64,000 bases of DNA from JBGSYN01 sp041750975 (GTDB lineage: Bacteria > Pseudomonadota > Alphaproteobacteria > Geminicoccales > Geminicoccaceae). The position numbers and the translations under genes were made by a program. Location of the stretch: the NCBI GenBank assembly GCA_041750975.1, contig JBGSYN010000009.1, forward strand, positions 102,797 to 166,796, read 5' to 3'. The notes under the pieces were generated by a model. The model saw only the letters and a program-made list of their open reading frames with translations, was not told where the DNA came from and did not search any database. The first letter of the stretch is position 1. Each line of letters starts with the position of its first letter. Below are positions 27,351 through 36,434 of the stretch, piece after piece.

Positions 27351-28127
27351 ATGGCTAGCCCTAGACAGATAGTCCATACGCCCAACACATTGCGTGCCCC
27401 TAGGTTGTTCGTTCCGGCCGAACTTGCCCCTGGCACTTCCGTCCCTGTGGACTCAAACCAGGCGCAATATCTTGGAAAGGTTATGCGCCTTACTCCCGGT
27501 GACGCTGTCAGATTGTTCAATGGCGTGGACGGTGAGTGGCTAGCACGGGTGGAGATATTGTCCGCGCGCAACGGGCGGGTTCGTGTTTCGGAGCTAGTGA
27601 GACCTCAGTCACGAACGTCACGGAGTGTCCATCTATGCATCGCGCCGATTCGTCGAAGTCGTCTAGAACTGGTTGTGGAGAAGGCAGTGGAACTAGGTGT
27701 CAGCACGTTCCAGCCTGTGATAACCAAACGCACGATGGCGCTATGGCCTGACCCGGGTCGGCTTCAGCGGATCGCGATAGAGGCAGCCGAGCAGGCCGAA
27801 CGCCTCGACCTCATGAGCCTTCTAGAACCATTGGGGATTAACGAGGTGATCGAACGACGCGTCGACTCTGATGTGCCCATGATTGCCGCCATTGAAAGAC
27901 GCGGACAACCTCTCGCGAGGCTGGCCGAAATGCGTGGGTCAATTGCCGTAATGATCGGACCTGAAGGAGGATTCGATGCTGATGAGGTCCTGATGCTGGA
28001 GAATTGTGCGAACATCACCAGCGTATCGTTGGGTTCACGCATTTTGCGGACCGAAACAGCGGCAATTGTCGCTGTCTCTTGGTGTCAACTGGTTTCGCCT
28101 GAATGGTTTGAGGGGGCTAAGACCTGA
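27351..28127 (+). CDS. rsmE: 16S rRNA m3U1498 methyltransferase RsmE
   Basis: SPOUT-family methyltransferase acting on U1498 of 16S rRNA in the assembled 30S subunit. The 258-residue product has an N-terminal PUA-like part (APRLFVP) and the C-terminal trefoil-knot motifs IGPEGGF and LGSRILRTETA. Start ATG at 27351. It reads away from ubiA, with no partner gene on the same strand until the oxidase operon 137 bases later. Confidence 0.95.
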   Translation: MASPRQIVHTPNTLRAPRLFVPAELAPGTSVPVDSNQAQYLGKVMRLTPGDAVRLFNGVDGEWLARVEILSARNGRVRVSELVRPQSRTSRSVHLCIAPIRRSRLELVVEKAVELGVSTFQPVITKRTMALWPDPGRLQRIAIEAAEQAERLDLMSLLEPLGINEVIERRVDSDVPMIAAIERRGQPLARLAEMRGSIAVMIGPEGGFDADEVLMLENCANITSVSLGSRILRTETAAIVAVSWCQLVSPEWFEGAKT

Positions 28128-28264
28128 GGATTTATGCGACAATGTGCACGGAGATGGTCTGATGTTGGCAACTTATCTTCTGGTCTGCGATCTTGTGAGT
28201 GTTTCAAGCGGTCGCATGCTAAGTTATAAAGCGTTCTGATTTAGCCCAATTCCATGATGATTTG

Positions 28265-29104
28265 GTGAGTAGCTTGTTTCCCTTTGCTCAAAAATGTCCG
28301 CGCTTCCTAATGGTACTTGCCCTAGTGAGTGGGGGCTCATCATCCTCTTTTGCGGTCGGACCGCACGATTGGCAGGTGAATTTTCAGCCTGCCGTGACAC
28401 CGATAATGGAGCGGCTGACAAGTTTTCATAACCTGCTCCTGGTAATTATTTTTGCTATTGTGATCTTTGTACTCGGATTACTCGCTTACACCTGTTTTCG
28501 TTTCCGCGAATCAAAAAATCCAACGCCTTCGACCCGGTCGCACAATACACTTCTCGAGATTGGCTGGACCGCCATCCCCGTTTTGATTTTGGTGATTATC
28601 GCAATTCCGTCATTTAGGTTGCTATACTTCATGGATGTTATTCCTGAAACTGAAATGACCGTTAAAGCAACGGGTAATCAGTGGTATTGGAGTTATGAAT
28701 ATCCTGATCACGATAATATCTCGTTCGACGCGAACCTTGTCGAGGATAGCCAACTGCAGCCCGGGCAGCCGCGTTTGCTACAGACCGATAACGCGGTCAT
28801 TTTACCAGTAGAGACAAACATACAAATTACCGTGACATCGAACGATGTTTTGCACTCTTGGGCGATGCCCCCAGCGGGCATAAAAATCGACGCCATTCCG
28901 GGCTTTCTTAATGAAGTGTGGATCAACATTGAAGAGCCGGGTACGTACTACGGGCAGTGTTCTGAACTTTGCGGGATTCGGCACGGCTATATGCCGATCA
29001 ACATCGAAGCAGTGTCCATGGAAGAGTTCGAGAACTGGGTGGCAGAGACGAAGGCCGCTCAAGGAAAAAGTGACGTTCGGCTTGCCGATATAGCGGGCCA
29101 ATGA
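28265..29104 (+). CDS. ctaC: cytochrome c oxidase subunit II
   Basis: CuA-carrying subunit of the aa3-type oxidase. The 279-residue product has a signal peptide (cleaved near SSFA), two transmembrane helices (about 55-75 and 95-115), the aromatic patch GNQWYWSYEY, and the CuA ligands CSELCGIRHGYM plus the earlier histidine in DVLHSW. There is no fused cytochrome c domain. Starts at TTG 28262 and GTG 28265 are both possible; neither has a strong ribosome site. First gene of an eight-gene oxidase operon. Confidence 0.95.
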   Translation: MSSLFPFAQKCPRFLMVLALVSGGSSSSFAVGPHDWQVNFQPAVTPIMERLTSFHNLLLVIIFAIVIFVLGLLAYTCFRFRESKNPTPSTRSHNTLLEIGWTAIPVLILVIIAIPSFRLLYFMDVIPETEMTVKATGNQWYWSYEYPDHDNISFDANLVEDSQLQPGQPRLLQTDNAVILPVETNIQITVTSNDVLHSWAMPPAGIKIDAIPGFLNEVWINIEEPGTYYGQCSELCGIRHGYMPINIEAVSMEEFENWVAETKAAQGKSDVRLADIAGQ

Positions 29105-29132
29105 AAGCATACTCCAAAGCGAAGGCAGGCTG

Positions 29133-30716
29133 ATGGCATACGCGATCGACGCCGATCATCACGAGCACCATCCAACTGGCTGGCGCCGTTGGCTTTATTC
29201 AACGAATCACAAAGACATCGGTACGATGTATTTGGTCCTCGCGTTCTGCGCGGGCCTGATCGGCATGACAATGTCCATCGTCTTTCGTGCCGAATTGTTT
29301 GCTCCTGGAACGCAGTTCATCGACGACAATCATATCTACAATGTCCTCGTGACTGGCCATGGCGTCATCATGGTCTTTTTCTTTATTATGCCGGCGCTTA
29401 TCGGTGGGTTCGGGAATTGGATGGTGCCGCTGATGATTGGGGCGCCGGACATGGCATTTCCCCGAATGAACAACATCAGTTTCTGGCTGTTGGTTCCTGC
29501 AATAAGTCTGCTTCTGGGATCCACGCTGGTGGGCGGTTTTGGCGGTGGTTGGACTGCCTATCCCCCGCTCTCAGCCAATCTCGGGCATCCGGGCCCGGCT
29601 ATGGACATGGTGATCTTCAGTTTGCATTTAGCCGGCGCTTCGTCATTGCTTGGCGCGATTAACTTCATAACGACCATATTTAACATGCGCGCCCCAGGCA
29701 TGACCCTAAACAAAATGCCGTTGTTCGCTTGGTCGATCCTCGTCACCGCATTTCTGTTGCTGCTGGCCGTCCCAGTGTTGGCTGGTGCTGTAACCATGCT
29801 TCTCACGGACCGGAATTTTGGAACGCATTTCTTCGACGCTGCCGGCGGCGGCGACCCAGTACTGTTTCAACATCTATTTTGGTTTTTCGGACATCCCGAA
29901 GTTTACATCATGATTCTGCCGGCCTTCGGCATCACCAGCCATGTGGTGTCGACTTTCTCGAACAAGCCTGTCTTCGGCTATCTGGGGATGGCGTATGCCA
30001 TGGTCGCGATCGGAGTGGTCGGCTTTGTCGTATGGGCACATCACATGTTCACTGTTGGAATGGGAGTGGATTACAAAGCCTACTTCACTGCAGCCACGAT
30101 GGTGATCGCCGTACCGACCGGCATCAAGATCTTTAGTTGGATTGCGACGATGTGGGGTGGATCCATACGCTTCACAACTCCGATGCTTTTTGCAATCGGT
30201 TTCATCTTTCTTTTCACGGTCGGTGGGGTCACCGGCGTGGTGCTTTCCAACGCCGGAGTCGACGCTGCACTTCATGACACCTACTATGTAGTGGCGCATT
30301 TTCATTATGTGCTGAGCCTCGGTGCGATGTTCGGCATATTCATGGGCTTCTACTATTGGGTCGGCAAGATGACCGGGCATCAATATGATGAGGGTCTAGG
30401 GAAGGTTCATTTCTGGCTTACCTTTATCGGCGTGAACCTGACATTTTTCCCGATGCACTTCGCAGGTCTATCAGGTATGCCACGCCGTATTCCGGACTAT
30501 CCGGATGCCTTTGCGGGCTGGAATATGCTGGCGTCGGTCGGCTCGTTTATTGCCGCCGCCAGTGCTGTGTTCTTTATCTACGTGCTCTATCGTACATTTA
30601 CGGCTGGGCGTGCGTGTGCTCCCAATCCCTGGGGTGAGGGGGCGACGACACTTGAGTGGTCAGTAGCTTCACCGCCGCCTTTCCATACCTTTGAGGAACT
30701 TCCGCAGGTTCGCTAG
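29133..30716 (+). CDS. ctaD: cytochrome c oxidase subunit I
   Basis: Catalytic subunit with heme a and the heme a3-CuB centre. The 527-residue product has about 12 membrane spans, the heme ligand in VTGHGVIM, the proton-channel glutamate and crosslinked His-Tyr in FGHPEVYI, CuB histidines in WAHHMF, and heme ligands in VVAHFHYVLS. The glutamate in GHPEVY places it with A1-type oxidases. The stop TAG is embedded in the AGGAG ribosome site of ctaB. Confidence 0.97.
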   Translation: MAYAIDADHHEHHPTGWRRWLYSTNHKDIGTMYLVLAFCAGLIGMTMSIVFRAELFAPGTQFIDDNHIYNVLVTGHGVIMVFFFIMPALIGGFGNWMVPLMIGAPDMAFPRMNNISFWLLVPAISLLLGSTLVGGFGGGWTAYPPLSANLGHPGPAMDMVIFSLHLAGASSLLGAINFITTIFNMRAPGMTLNKMPLFAWSILVTAFLLLLAVPVLAGAVTMLLTDRNFGTHFFDAAGGGDPVLFQHLFWFFGHPEVYIMILPAFGITSHVVSTFSNKPVFGYLGMAYAMVAIGVVGFVVWAHHMFTVGMGVDYKAYFTAATMVIAVPTGIKIFSWIATMWGGSIRFTTPMLFAIGFIFLFTVGGVTGVVLSNAGVDAALHDTYYVVAHFHYVLSLGAMFGIFMGFYYWVGKMTGHQYDEGLGKVHFWLTFIGVNLTFFPMHFAGLSGMPRRIPDYPDAFAGWNMLASVGSFIAAASAVFFIYVLYRTFTAGRACAPNPWGEGATTLEWSVASPPPFHTFEELPQVR

Positions 30717-30725
30717 GAGTCTTTT

Positions 30726-31667
30726 TTGGTACCTCAAGAATCATCGGCGGCCCTGCTACACAGCGCCAATCACGGAGGCTCTGAGGCTGGAGTTCGTGAT
30801 TATTGGACACTGCTGAAGCCGAACGTCATGCAACTGGCGGTATTTACAGGTGCTGCCGGTGTCTACCTTGCGCCAGGCCGATTGCATCCCATCCTGGCTG
30901 TGACCACTGTCTTGTGTATGGCCGTCGGCGCTGGTGCATGCGGCGCAATCAATAATTGGTATGATGCCGATATCGACAAGCGAATGGGACGCACGCAATA
31001 TCGCCCGACGGCGGCTGGACGTGTAGCACCCGCGGAGGCGCTAAGCTTCGGTGTGACCTTGAGCATTCTCTCGGTCATGCTGCTCGGGCTTTCGACAAAT
31101 TGGTTGGCCGCATTGATCCTGGCTTTGACAATCGTTTTCTACGTCGTTGTCTACACGATGTGGCTGAAGCGCCGAACCTGTCAAAACATCGTTATTGGCG
31201 GTGCCGCAGGCGCCCTGCCTCCGGTGATCGGCTGGGTTGCCGTAACGGGCTCGTTGGATTGGGCCCCGATCATTATGTTTGCTATCATCTTTCTGTGGAC
31301 CCCGCCGCACTTTTGGGCGCTGGCGTTGTCGCGCACTGATGACTATCGACGTGTTGGTGTGCCTATGCTGCCAATTGTAGTGGGGCGTCGCGCGACTGAA
31401 AAAGCGATGGTTAGCTACACAGTTGCAGTATGCCTTGCGGCGATGGCATTGGCGCCGATTGCCGGTCTCGGTTGGCTGTATTGCCTCGCAGCTCTTATAA
31501 CGAGTGCCTATTTCCTATTGTTGATGGTTCGCGTATTAGTTGATGACAGTGATGCCGTTGCCATGAGCGCCTTTCGTTTTTCGATTGTGTACTTGTTCGC
31601 GTTATTCTTTGCGATGATTCTCGACAGAGCGCTGGGTGTTGCTCCTGTGTCGGTTATGATCACATGA
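30726..31667 (+). CDS. ctaB: protoheme IX farnesyltransferase (heme O synthase)
   Basis: UbiA-superfamily membrane enzyme that adds farnesyl to heme b, giving heme o. The 313-residue product has about nine spans, first aspartate motif NNWYDADIDKRMGRT, and second-loop residues RTDDYRRVGVPML. Start is a TTG at 30726, with AGGAG 6 bases upstream that overlaps the ctaD stop, so the unusual codon is well supported. The stop overlaps the next small gene by 4 bases. CtaA, three genes downstream of ctaG, completes heme a synthesis. Confidence 0.96.
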   Translation: MVPQESSAALLHSANHGGSEAGVRDYWTLLKPNVMQLAVFTGAAGVYLAPGRLHPILAVTTVLCMAVGAGACGAINNWYDADIDKRMGRTQYRPTAAGRVAPAEALSFGVTLSILSVMLLGLSTNWLAALILALTIVFYVVVYTMWLKRRTCQNIVIGGAAGALPPVIGWVAVTGSLDWAPIIMFAIIFLWTPPHFWALALSRTDDYRRVGVPMLPIVVGRRATEKAMVSYTVAVCLAAMALAPIAGLGWLYCLAALITSAYFLLLMVRVLVDDSDAVAMSAFRFSIVYLFALFFAMILDRALGVAPVSVMIT

Positions 31668-31783
31668 AAAGCACTGGCCACAAGAACCCCCTGCGTGCAA
31701 GAAACGTGGCTTTAGGTTTCGCATTGCTGGCGTTTGTTGTGCTTGTGTATCTGGTCACGCTTGTAAAAATGAGTGGAGGTTGA
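31664..31783 (+). CDS. CoxF-like small membrane protein, 39 residues
   Basis: A tiny gene between ctaB and ctaG. Its ATG overlaps the ctaB stop as ATGA, and its 3' end carries the GGAGG ribosome site for ctaG. The product has a basic N-terminus, one membrane helix (about residues 16-35), and ends VTLVKMSGG. Alphaproteobacterial oxidase operons commonly carry a CoxF gene of this size and layout with a C-terminal V-T-x-V-K motif. Function in oxidase assembly is presumed from position only. Confidence 0.78.
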   Translation: MKSTGHKNPLRARNVALGFALLAFVVLVYLVTLVKMSGG

Positions 31784-31785
31784 GG

Positions 31786-32376
31786 TTGACACCATCCCGC
31801 TCGAACAACCGAACGGCACTGCATCTTTCGCTGATCATTGTGGGCATGGCGGCGCTGACCGCTGCATCCGTCCCTTTATACAACATAATTTGCCGTGCTA
31901 CCGGCTGGGCGGGTACGCCACGGGTCGCGGCAATGGCGCCGACCGAAAAAGGTTCGGGGTCGGTGGAGATCTTGTTCGACGCCGATACTGCTCCTGGGCT
32001 TCCATGGTCTTTCGAGCCGGTCGAGAGGCGAACCGAGATTAGCGTAGGCGAGCAGAAGCTAAGCTTTTATGAAGCGCGTAATGATGGTTCCTCGCCAATA
32101 GTCGGCACCGCGGTTTTCAACGTGACGCCACTCAAGATCGGCAATTACTTTGTAAAGATTGACTGTTTTTGCTTCGAGAGGCAATTACTCGAACCCGGCC
32201 AGACTGCGCAGCTGCCAGTCTCCTATTATGTTGATGCTGAAATGCTGGACGATCCGAACACAAGCGATGTCAGGCAAATTACCCTCTCATACACGTTCTT
32301 CGTTGATGAGGAGGCGACAGCGGATGCACAACGTCGATCTGCCGGCCGGGCTACCGAAATTTCAAATGAGACGTGA
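31786..32376 (+). CDS. ctaG: cytochrome c oxidase assembly protein CtaG (Cox11 family)
   Basis: Membrane-anchored copper chaperone that inserts CuB into subunit I. The 196-residue product has one N-terminal helix (about 14-32), then a periplasmic immunoglobulin-like domain with the copper-binding CFCF motif and PVSYYVD. Two adjacent TTG codons could start it; the second (31786) is properly spaced from GGAGG at 31774-31778, the first is too close. This is the Cox11-type CtaG, not the Bacillus caa3 type. Confidence 0.95.
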   Translation: MTPSRSNNRTALHLSLIIVGMAALTAASVPLYNIICRATGWAGTPRVAAMAPTEKGSGSVEILFDADTAPGLPWSFEPVERRTEISVGEQKLSFYEARNDGSSPIVGTAVFNVTPLKIGNYFVKIDCFCFERQLLEPGQTAQLPVSYYVDAEMLDDPNTSDVRQITLSYTFFVDEEATADAQRRSAGRATEISNET

Positions 32377-32391
32377 GATCGAGTAGGCATA

Positions 32392-33252
32392 ATGGCGAAT
32401 ACAGCCGAAGTAGCGACACCTGAGCATGCGCACGGACATGCTAAACATCCCTATCATCTCGTAGATCCAAGTCCATGGCCCGTCGTTGGCAGCTTGTCGG
32501 CTCTTCTGCTGACGGGCGGCGGTGTCATGTGGATGCATGGCCATTCCCTGGGTCCCTACACTACAATATTGGGATTTGCAGGCGTGTTCTACACGATGTT
32601 TCGCTGGTGGAAGGATGTACTCCGCGAATCTTTCACCGGGTTTCATAGCAGGACTGTCGATCGAGGTCTCCGCCTGGGTATGGCGCTGTTCATCACGTCC
32701 GAAGTCCTGTTCTTTTTCGCATTTTTTTGGGCCTTCTTCTGGGCTGCTCTTGTTCCGCCCGAGACGGTCAACTGGCAGTGGCCGCCAGAGGGTATTCACC
32801 CACCCAGCGCCTGGGAGATCCCGTTTCTCAACACGCTCATACTATTGTTGTCCGGCGTTACAGCGACCTGGGCGCACCACGCAATTCAAGAGGACGATAC
32901 CGAGACAGGCTTCAAGGCCTTGCTATTGACATGCGCGCTTGGTGCAATTTTTACGAGCCTTCAGGTTTTTGAATACATTGAAGCTATTCATGAAGGGTTC
33001 ACACTGCAATCTGGCACCACAGGCTCGACTTTCTACATGGCAACAGGCTTTCATGGATTCCATGTCCTAGTCGGTACGACCTTTCTTCTGGTATGTATGA
33101 TGCGCGCATACTACGGAGTCTTTAAACCACATAAACACGTAGGTTTCGAGGCTGCCGCTTGGTACTGGCATTTCGTGGATGTCGTGTGGCTGTTTCTGTT
33201 CGTGTGCATATATATCTGGGGAGGCAGTCATCAGTTCATTGTCCAGAACTGA
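32392..33252 (+). CDS. ctaE: cytochrome c oxidase subunit III
   Basis: Third core subunit, 286 residues with seven predicted helices. The N-terminus is HAKHPYHLVDPSPWP, typical of the family, with the conserved TGFHGFHV and WHFVDVVWLFLF. It lies 15 bases after ctaG. No DUF983 gene follows before SURF1, although one is often present at this position in related operons. Confidence 0.97.
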   Translation: MANTAEVATPEHAHGHAKHPYHLVDPSPWPVVGSLSALLLTGGGVMWMHGHSLGPYTTILGFAGVFYTMFRWWKDVLRESFTGFHSRTVDRGLRLGMALFITSEVLFFFAFFWAFFWAALVPPETVNWQWPPEGIHPPSAWEIPFLNTLILLLSGVTATWAHHAIQEDDTETGFKALLLTCALGAIFTSLQVFEYIEAIHEGFTLQSGTTGSTFYMATGFHGFHVLVGTTFLLVCMMRAYYGVFKPHKHVGFEAAAWYWHFVDVVWLFLFVCIYIWGGSHQFIVQN

Positions 33253-33285
33253 CAGACCGATAATCTTACTTCACGATTCCAACGA

Positions 33286-34005
33286 TTGAGCCTAGTTTTC
33301 GGAAAAGAATTTCGGCCGGGTTTTCTCCTTTCCATCCTGGTTGTTTCTGCTCTTGCCATCCTGATAGGCTTGGGTACGTGGCAGCTTCACAGACTAGAGT
33401 GGAAGCGGAATCTGATCACAGAGATCGAACAGGCGATGAGCCAAGAGCCAATCCGGATTGCAGATCATCTAGGAGAACTCGAAAATTTGAACTTTCGACC
33501 AGTGAAGCTGGAAGGCACATACCTTCACGAGGGGTCATTCGCTTTTGGCGCTCGTGGCCGATCGGGTGTATTAGGCAGCATACTGGTAATGCCTCTTTTG
33601 TTGACGAACGGCGATGTCATTCTGATTGAGCGTGGCTGGATGCCAGAGGATTTGCTGCCTCCGCAAGTACCTAGTGGGCTCAAAGTCGCGGGAGAGGTGT
33701 CGATCCAGGGGATTGCACGCTTTCGAGCAAATGACATTCAACCCGCTTTTGTGCCGGATAATCGTCCTTTGGATCGCAGATTTTATTGGTATGATCTTAT
33801 TACTATTGGGGCCAATCTTGGTTATCCAGTGTTGCCTGTAGTCGTCAGTCAGTCGGTGCAGAACCCGAACGATCGGCTGCCCTATGTATCTCCGGCGAAA
33901 ATGGATCTGCCGAATAATCATTTATCCTATGCGCTAACTTGGTACGGCCTGGCGATTGGGCTCGTGATTGTGTTCTTCGTGTATTCTACACAGCGAGCGT
34001 CATAG
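33286..34005 (+). CDS. SURF1 family cytochrome oxidase biogenesis protein
   Basis: Heme a insertion factor of about 239 residues, anchored by two helices, one near the N-terminus (about 13-30) and one at the C-terminus. Recognised by GTWQLHRLEWKR, the segment ILIERGWMPED, and the C-terminal NNHLSYALTWYGLA. The start is a TTG at 33286 without a clear ribosome site, so the exact N-terminus is uncertain. It lies between ctaE and ctaA, consistent with acting on heme a supplied by CtaA. Confidence 0.92.
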   Translation: MSLVFGKEFRPGFLLSILVVSALAILIGLGTWQLHRLEWKRNLITEIEQAMSQEPIRIADHLGELENLNFRPVKLEGTYLHEGSFAFGARGRSGVLGSILVMPLLLTNGDVILIERGWMPEDLLPPQVPSGLKVAGEVSIQGIARFRANDIQPAFVPDNRPLDRRFYWYDLITIGANLGYPVLPVVVSQSVQNPNDRLPYVSPAKMDLPNNHLSYALTWYGLAIGLVIVFFVYSTQRAS

Positions 34006-34009
34006 ATCG

Positions 34010-34969
34010 ATGAACGCGCTTCGGATATGTGCAAGTAGTGCTGTCTGCGTCACCTACCTTTTGATTGTGCTTGGCGCTATAGTCCGAACGACCGGGTCAG
34101 GATTATCCTGTCCCGATTGGCCGACATGCTATGGTGTCTGGCTTCCCACGCCTGCTGTAGTCGACGCATCCGGTCTAGGATTCACTTATGGACAGGTCAT
34201 GTTAGAGTGGATCCATCGCTTCATTGCAGGGGTCGTTCTTGGGCCATTAATTGTTTTTATTGCTTTGCTGACTTGGTGTCAGCGAGCCGACCACAGTCTG
34301 AAGCTATCGGGTGTTTGGATTTCTATGTTGCTCCTCGTCCAGGCTGGCCTCGGGGGTCTCACAGTGCTGGACAGCAACAGTCCATGGTCGGTGGCAATTC
34401 ATCTGACGAATGCACTGATACTTCTCACAGCTTTGCTATTCGTCGCTCTGCGCACCTCTCCAAGCAAGGTCTCGTCGTCAGGGATGAGATTACGGATTTT
34501 TGCTACGTTAGCTCTAATCGTAGCAGTGGCGACGATGGCCACAGCAGCAATGACGGCGAAGAGCGGTGCGTCATTGGCCTGTTCTTCTTGGCCGCTCTGC
34601 AACGATACATCGATACCGGATTTCGGCGATTGGCCCATTGCAATCCATGCCACGCATCGAATTCTCGCTGGGGTACTGGGGATCATGATCTTCTTGCTGG
34701 CCTGGCGGTTGAGGGCTCATGATCAACTAATGCGTACCCTTGCGAACGCGGCATCACTTCTTGTCGTCATTCAAGTAAGTCTCGGTGCTGGGCTGATAGA
34801 GTGGTACGTCCCGATTCCTTTGGCCGTGGTGCATCAAGCTCTGGCTGTCCTTATTTTCGGAATGTTGGCGTCACTGTTCTGGCTGACGAACGGTGTGGCA
34901 CGTCCTGTTTCGTCGCTAAATAAATCCACTATCGAACACAATGGCCACGCTTCACCGCGGCCCGCTTGA
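34010..34969 (+). CDS. ctaA: heme A synthase CtaA (COX15/CtaA family) with two cysteine pairs
   Basis: Membrane oxygenase converting heme o to heme a. The 319-residue product is an internal duplication of a four-helix unit. Each half opens with a cysteine pair after its first helix: SGLSCPDWPTC in the first and ACSSWPLC in the second. Such pairs occur in Bacillus-type and many beta/gamma proteobacterial enzymes; the longer COX15-like form usual in alphaproteobacteria lacks them. The ATG at 34010 lies 4 bases after the SURF1 stop, and the 3' end overlaps the carboxypeptidase gene by 29 bases. Confidence 0.94.
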   Translation: MNALRICASSAVCVTYLLIVLGAIVRTTGSGLSCPDWPTCYGVWLPTPAVVDASGLGFTYGQVMLEWIHRFIAGVVLGPLIVFIALLTWCQRADHSLKLSGVWISMLLLVQAGLGGLTVLDSNSPWSVAIHLTNALILLTALLFVALRTSPSKVSSSGMRLRIFATLALIVAVATMATAAMTAKSGASLACSSWPLCNDTSIPDFGDWPIAIHATHRILAGVLGIMIFLLAWRLRAHDQLMRTLANAASLLVVIQVSLGAGLIEWYVPIPLAVVHQALAVLIFGMLASLFWLTNGVARPVSSLNKSTIEHNGHASPRPA

Positions 34970-36434
34970 GCGTCGTTTCGAGCGTATCTCTCGGATCCAC
35001 GAAGCGATTGCCATTCTTCACTGGGATCAGGCAGTGATAATGCCTGCCGGCAGCATCGAAAGTCGTGCAGAGCAATTGGCGACTCTCGGTCATCTTGCGC
35101 ATGAGCTTCTGTCTTCAAGAGAAACGGGTGATCTTCTCGCGGCGAAAATCCTACCCGCCGATTCGGGTGTCCTTGATCGGGCCAATCAGCAATTGATGCA
35201 ACGCGCCTATGATCGAGCAACAGCACTCGATGCCGACTTCGTTGCCCATCGCGTTCGTGTTTGTGCACACGCGGAAATGGGGTGGCGCCAAGCCCGAACC
35301 GAAACAAACTATAGTATATTTCAGCCGCATTTGGAGAAGGTCGTCCAGGTAGTTCGAGAAACCGCCATAGCTCTTTCAGAGGCGCTTAGTTTAACGCCCT
35401 ATGACGCTCTACTAGACGAGTACCAACCAGGTTTGCGTGAGGCATCCTTCAAGCCGTTGTTCGAGACGTTGGAAACGTCCCTTTCAGAGCGTGTTGACGC
35501 TGCAATTGAAGCAAATAGACCGTTTTCTGTTCAGAGCCGAACCATAACGCCCGCGGAACAAGCCGTCATTTTTAAGCTATTGATGAGACAACTCGGCTTT
35601 GATTTCCATCGCGGTCGTCTCGACGAAAGTATCCATCCGTTTTGTGGCGGTGTTTTCTCCGATCATCGCATCACTACTCGATATGATGCGTCGGATCTCA
35701 CATCTGGCCTCATGGGCATTCTTCACGAGACCGGGCATGCACTCTATGAGGCTGGATTACCGGAGGAATGGGTTAGCCAGCCGGTTGGCCAGTCGCATGG
35801 AATGCTTGTCCATGAAAGCCAGTCACTACTCATCGAAATGCAAATTTGTCGTTCTACTGCCTTCCTTTCATTCTTGTCACGGGTATTGACGGAGAGCTTC
35901 GGAGAGGAAGAGGCCTGGAATGAGAGGAATCTTCAGAATTCCTACCGTCATGTTGAACGGACACTCGTCCGGGTCGACGCTGACGAGGTTACCTATCCCT
36001 TGCATGTAATCCAGCGATATCGGCTGGAACGGGCCTTGTTGTCCGGAGATCTAAAGCCAAACGAATTGCCCATGGCCTGGAACGATCTGATGGCGAAAAT
36101 GCTTGGAGTGCGGCCCGACAATGATCGCGATGGATGCCTTCAGGACATCCATTGGTCAGAAGGCATATTCGGATATTTTCCCTGCTACACGCTGGGAGCA
36201 CTCTTGGCAGCGCAACTCGCGGAGAGACTTCGCGAAGATCTAGGGGATCTCGATCAGCATCTTGGACTTGGAGACTTTAAGCAGATCATGAGCTGGCTTC
36301 GCGAACACGTCCATCAATATGGCTCAGCACTCGAGCTCGGCGACCTTATTAGAACGAGTTCGGGAAAGGCGCTTGGTGCTACGGCATTTCTTGACCACGT
36401 CGACCGGCGTTATCTCAACACGACGCAAGCCTAA
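34941..36434 (+). CDS. M32 family metallocarboxypeptidase (Taq type)
   Basis: A 497-residue zinc carboxypeptidase of the thermostable carboxypeptidase 1 family. The zinc motif HETGH is at 262-266, and the family regions HWDQAVIMP (27-35) and HPFCGGVFSDHRITTRYD are intact. Probably cytoplasmic, with no signal peptide. Its start lies within the end of ctaA (29-base overlap), making it part of the oxidase transcript, though it has no known role in oxidase assembly. thrC follows directly with no spacer. Confidence 0.95.
   Translation: MATLHRGPLERRFERISRIHEAIAILHWDQAVIMPAGSIESRAEQLATLGHLAHELLSSRETGDLLAAKILPADSGVLDRANQQLMQRAYDRATALDADFVAHRVRVCAHAEMGWRQARTETNYSIFQPHLEKVVQVVRETAIALSEALSLTPYDALLDEYQPGLREASFKPLFETLETSLSERVDAAIEANRPFSVQSRTITPAEQAVIFKLLMRQLGFDFHRGRLDESIHPFCGGVFSDHRITTRYDASDLTSGLMGILHETGHALYEAGLPEEWVSQPVGQSHGMLVHESQSLLIEMQICRSTAFLSFLSRVLTESFGEEEAWNERNLQNSYRHVERTLVRVDADEVTYPLHVIQRYRLERALLSGDLKPNELPMAWNDLMAKMLGVRPDNDRDGCLQDIHWSEGIFGYFPCYTLGALLAAQLAERLREDLGDLDQHLGLGDFKQIMSWLREHVHQYGSALELGDLIRTSSGKALGATAFLDHVDRRYLNTTQA

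Noticed and set aside
28162..28239. A 25-codon frame with a GGAG site between rsmE and ctaC.
   Set aside because: No recognisable features, no second candidate feature tied to it, and it ends 23 bases short of the ctaC start; likely chance.
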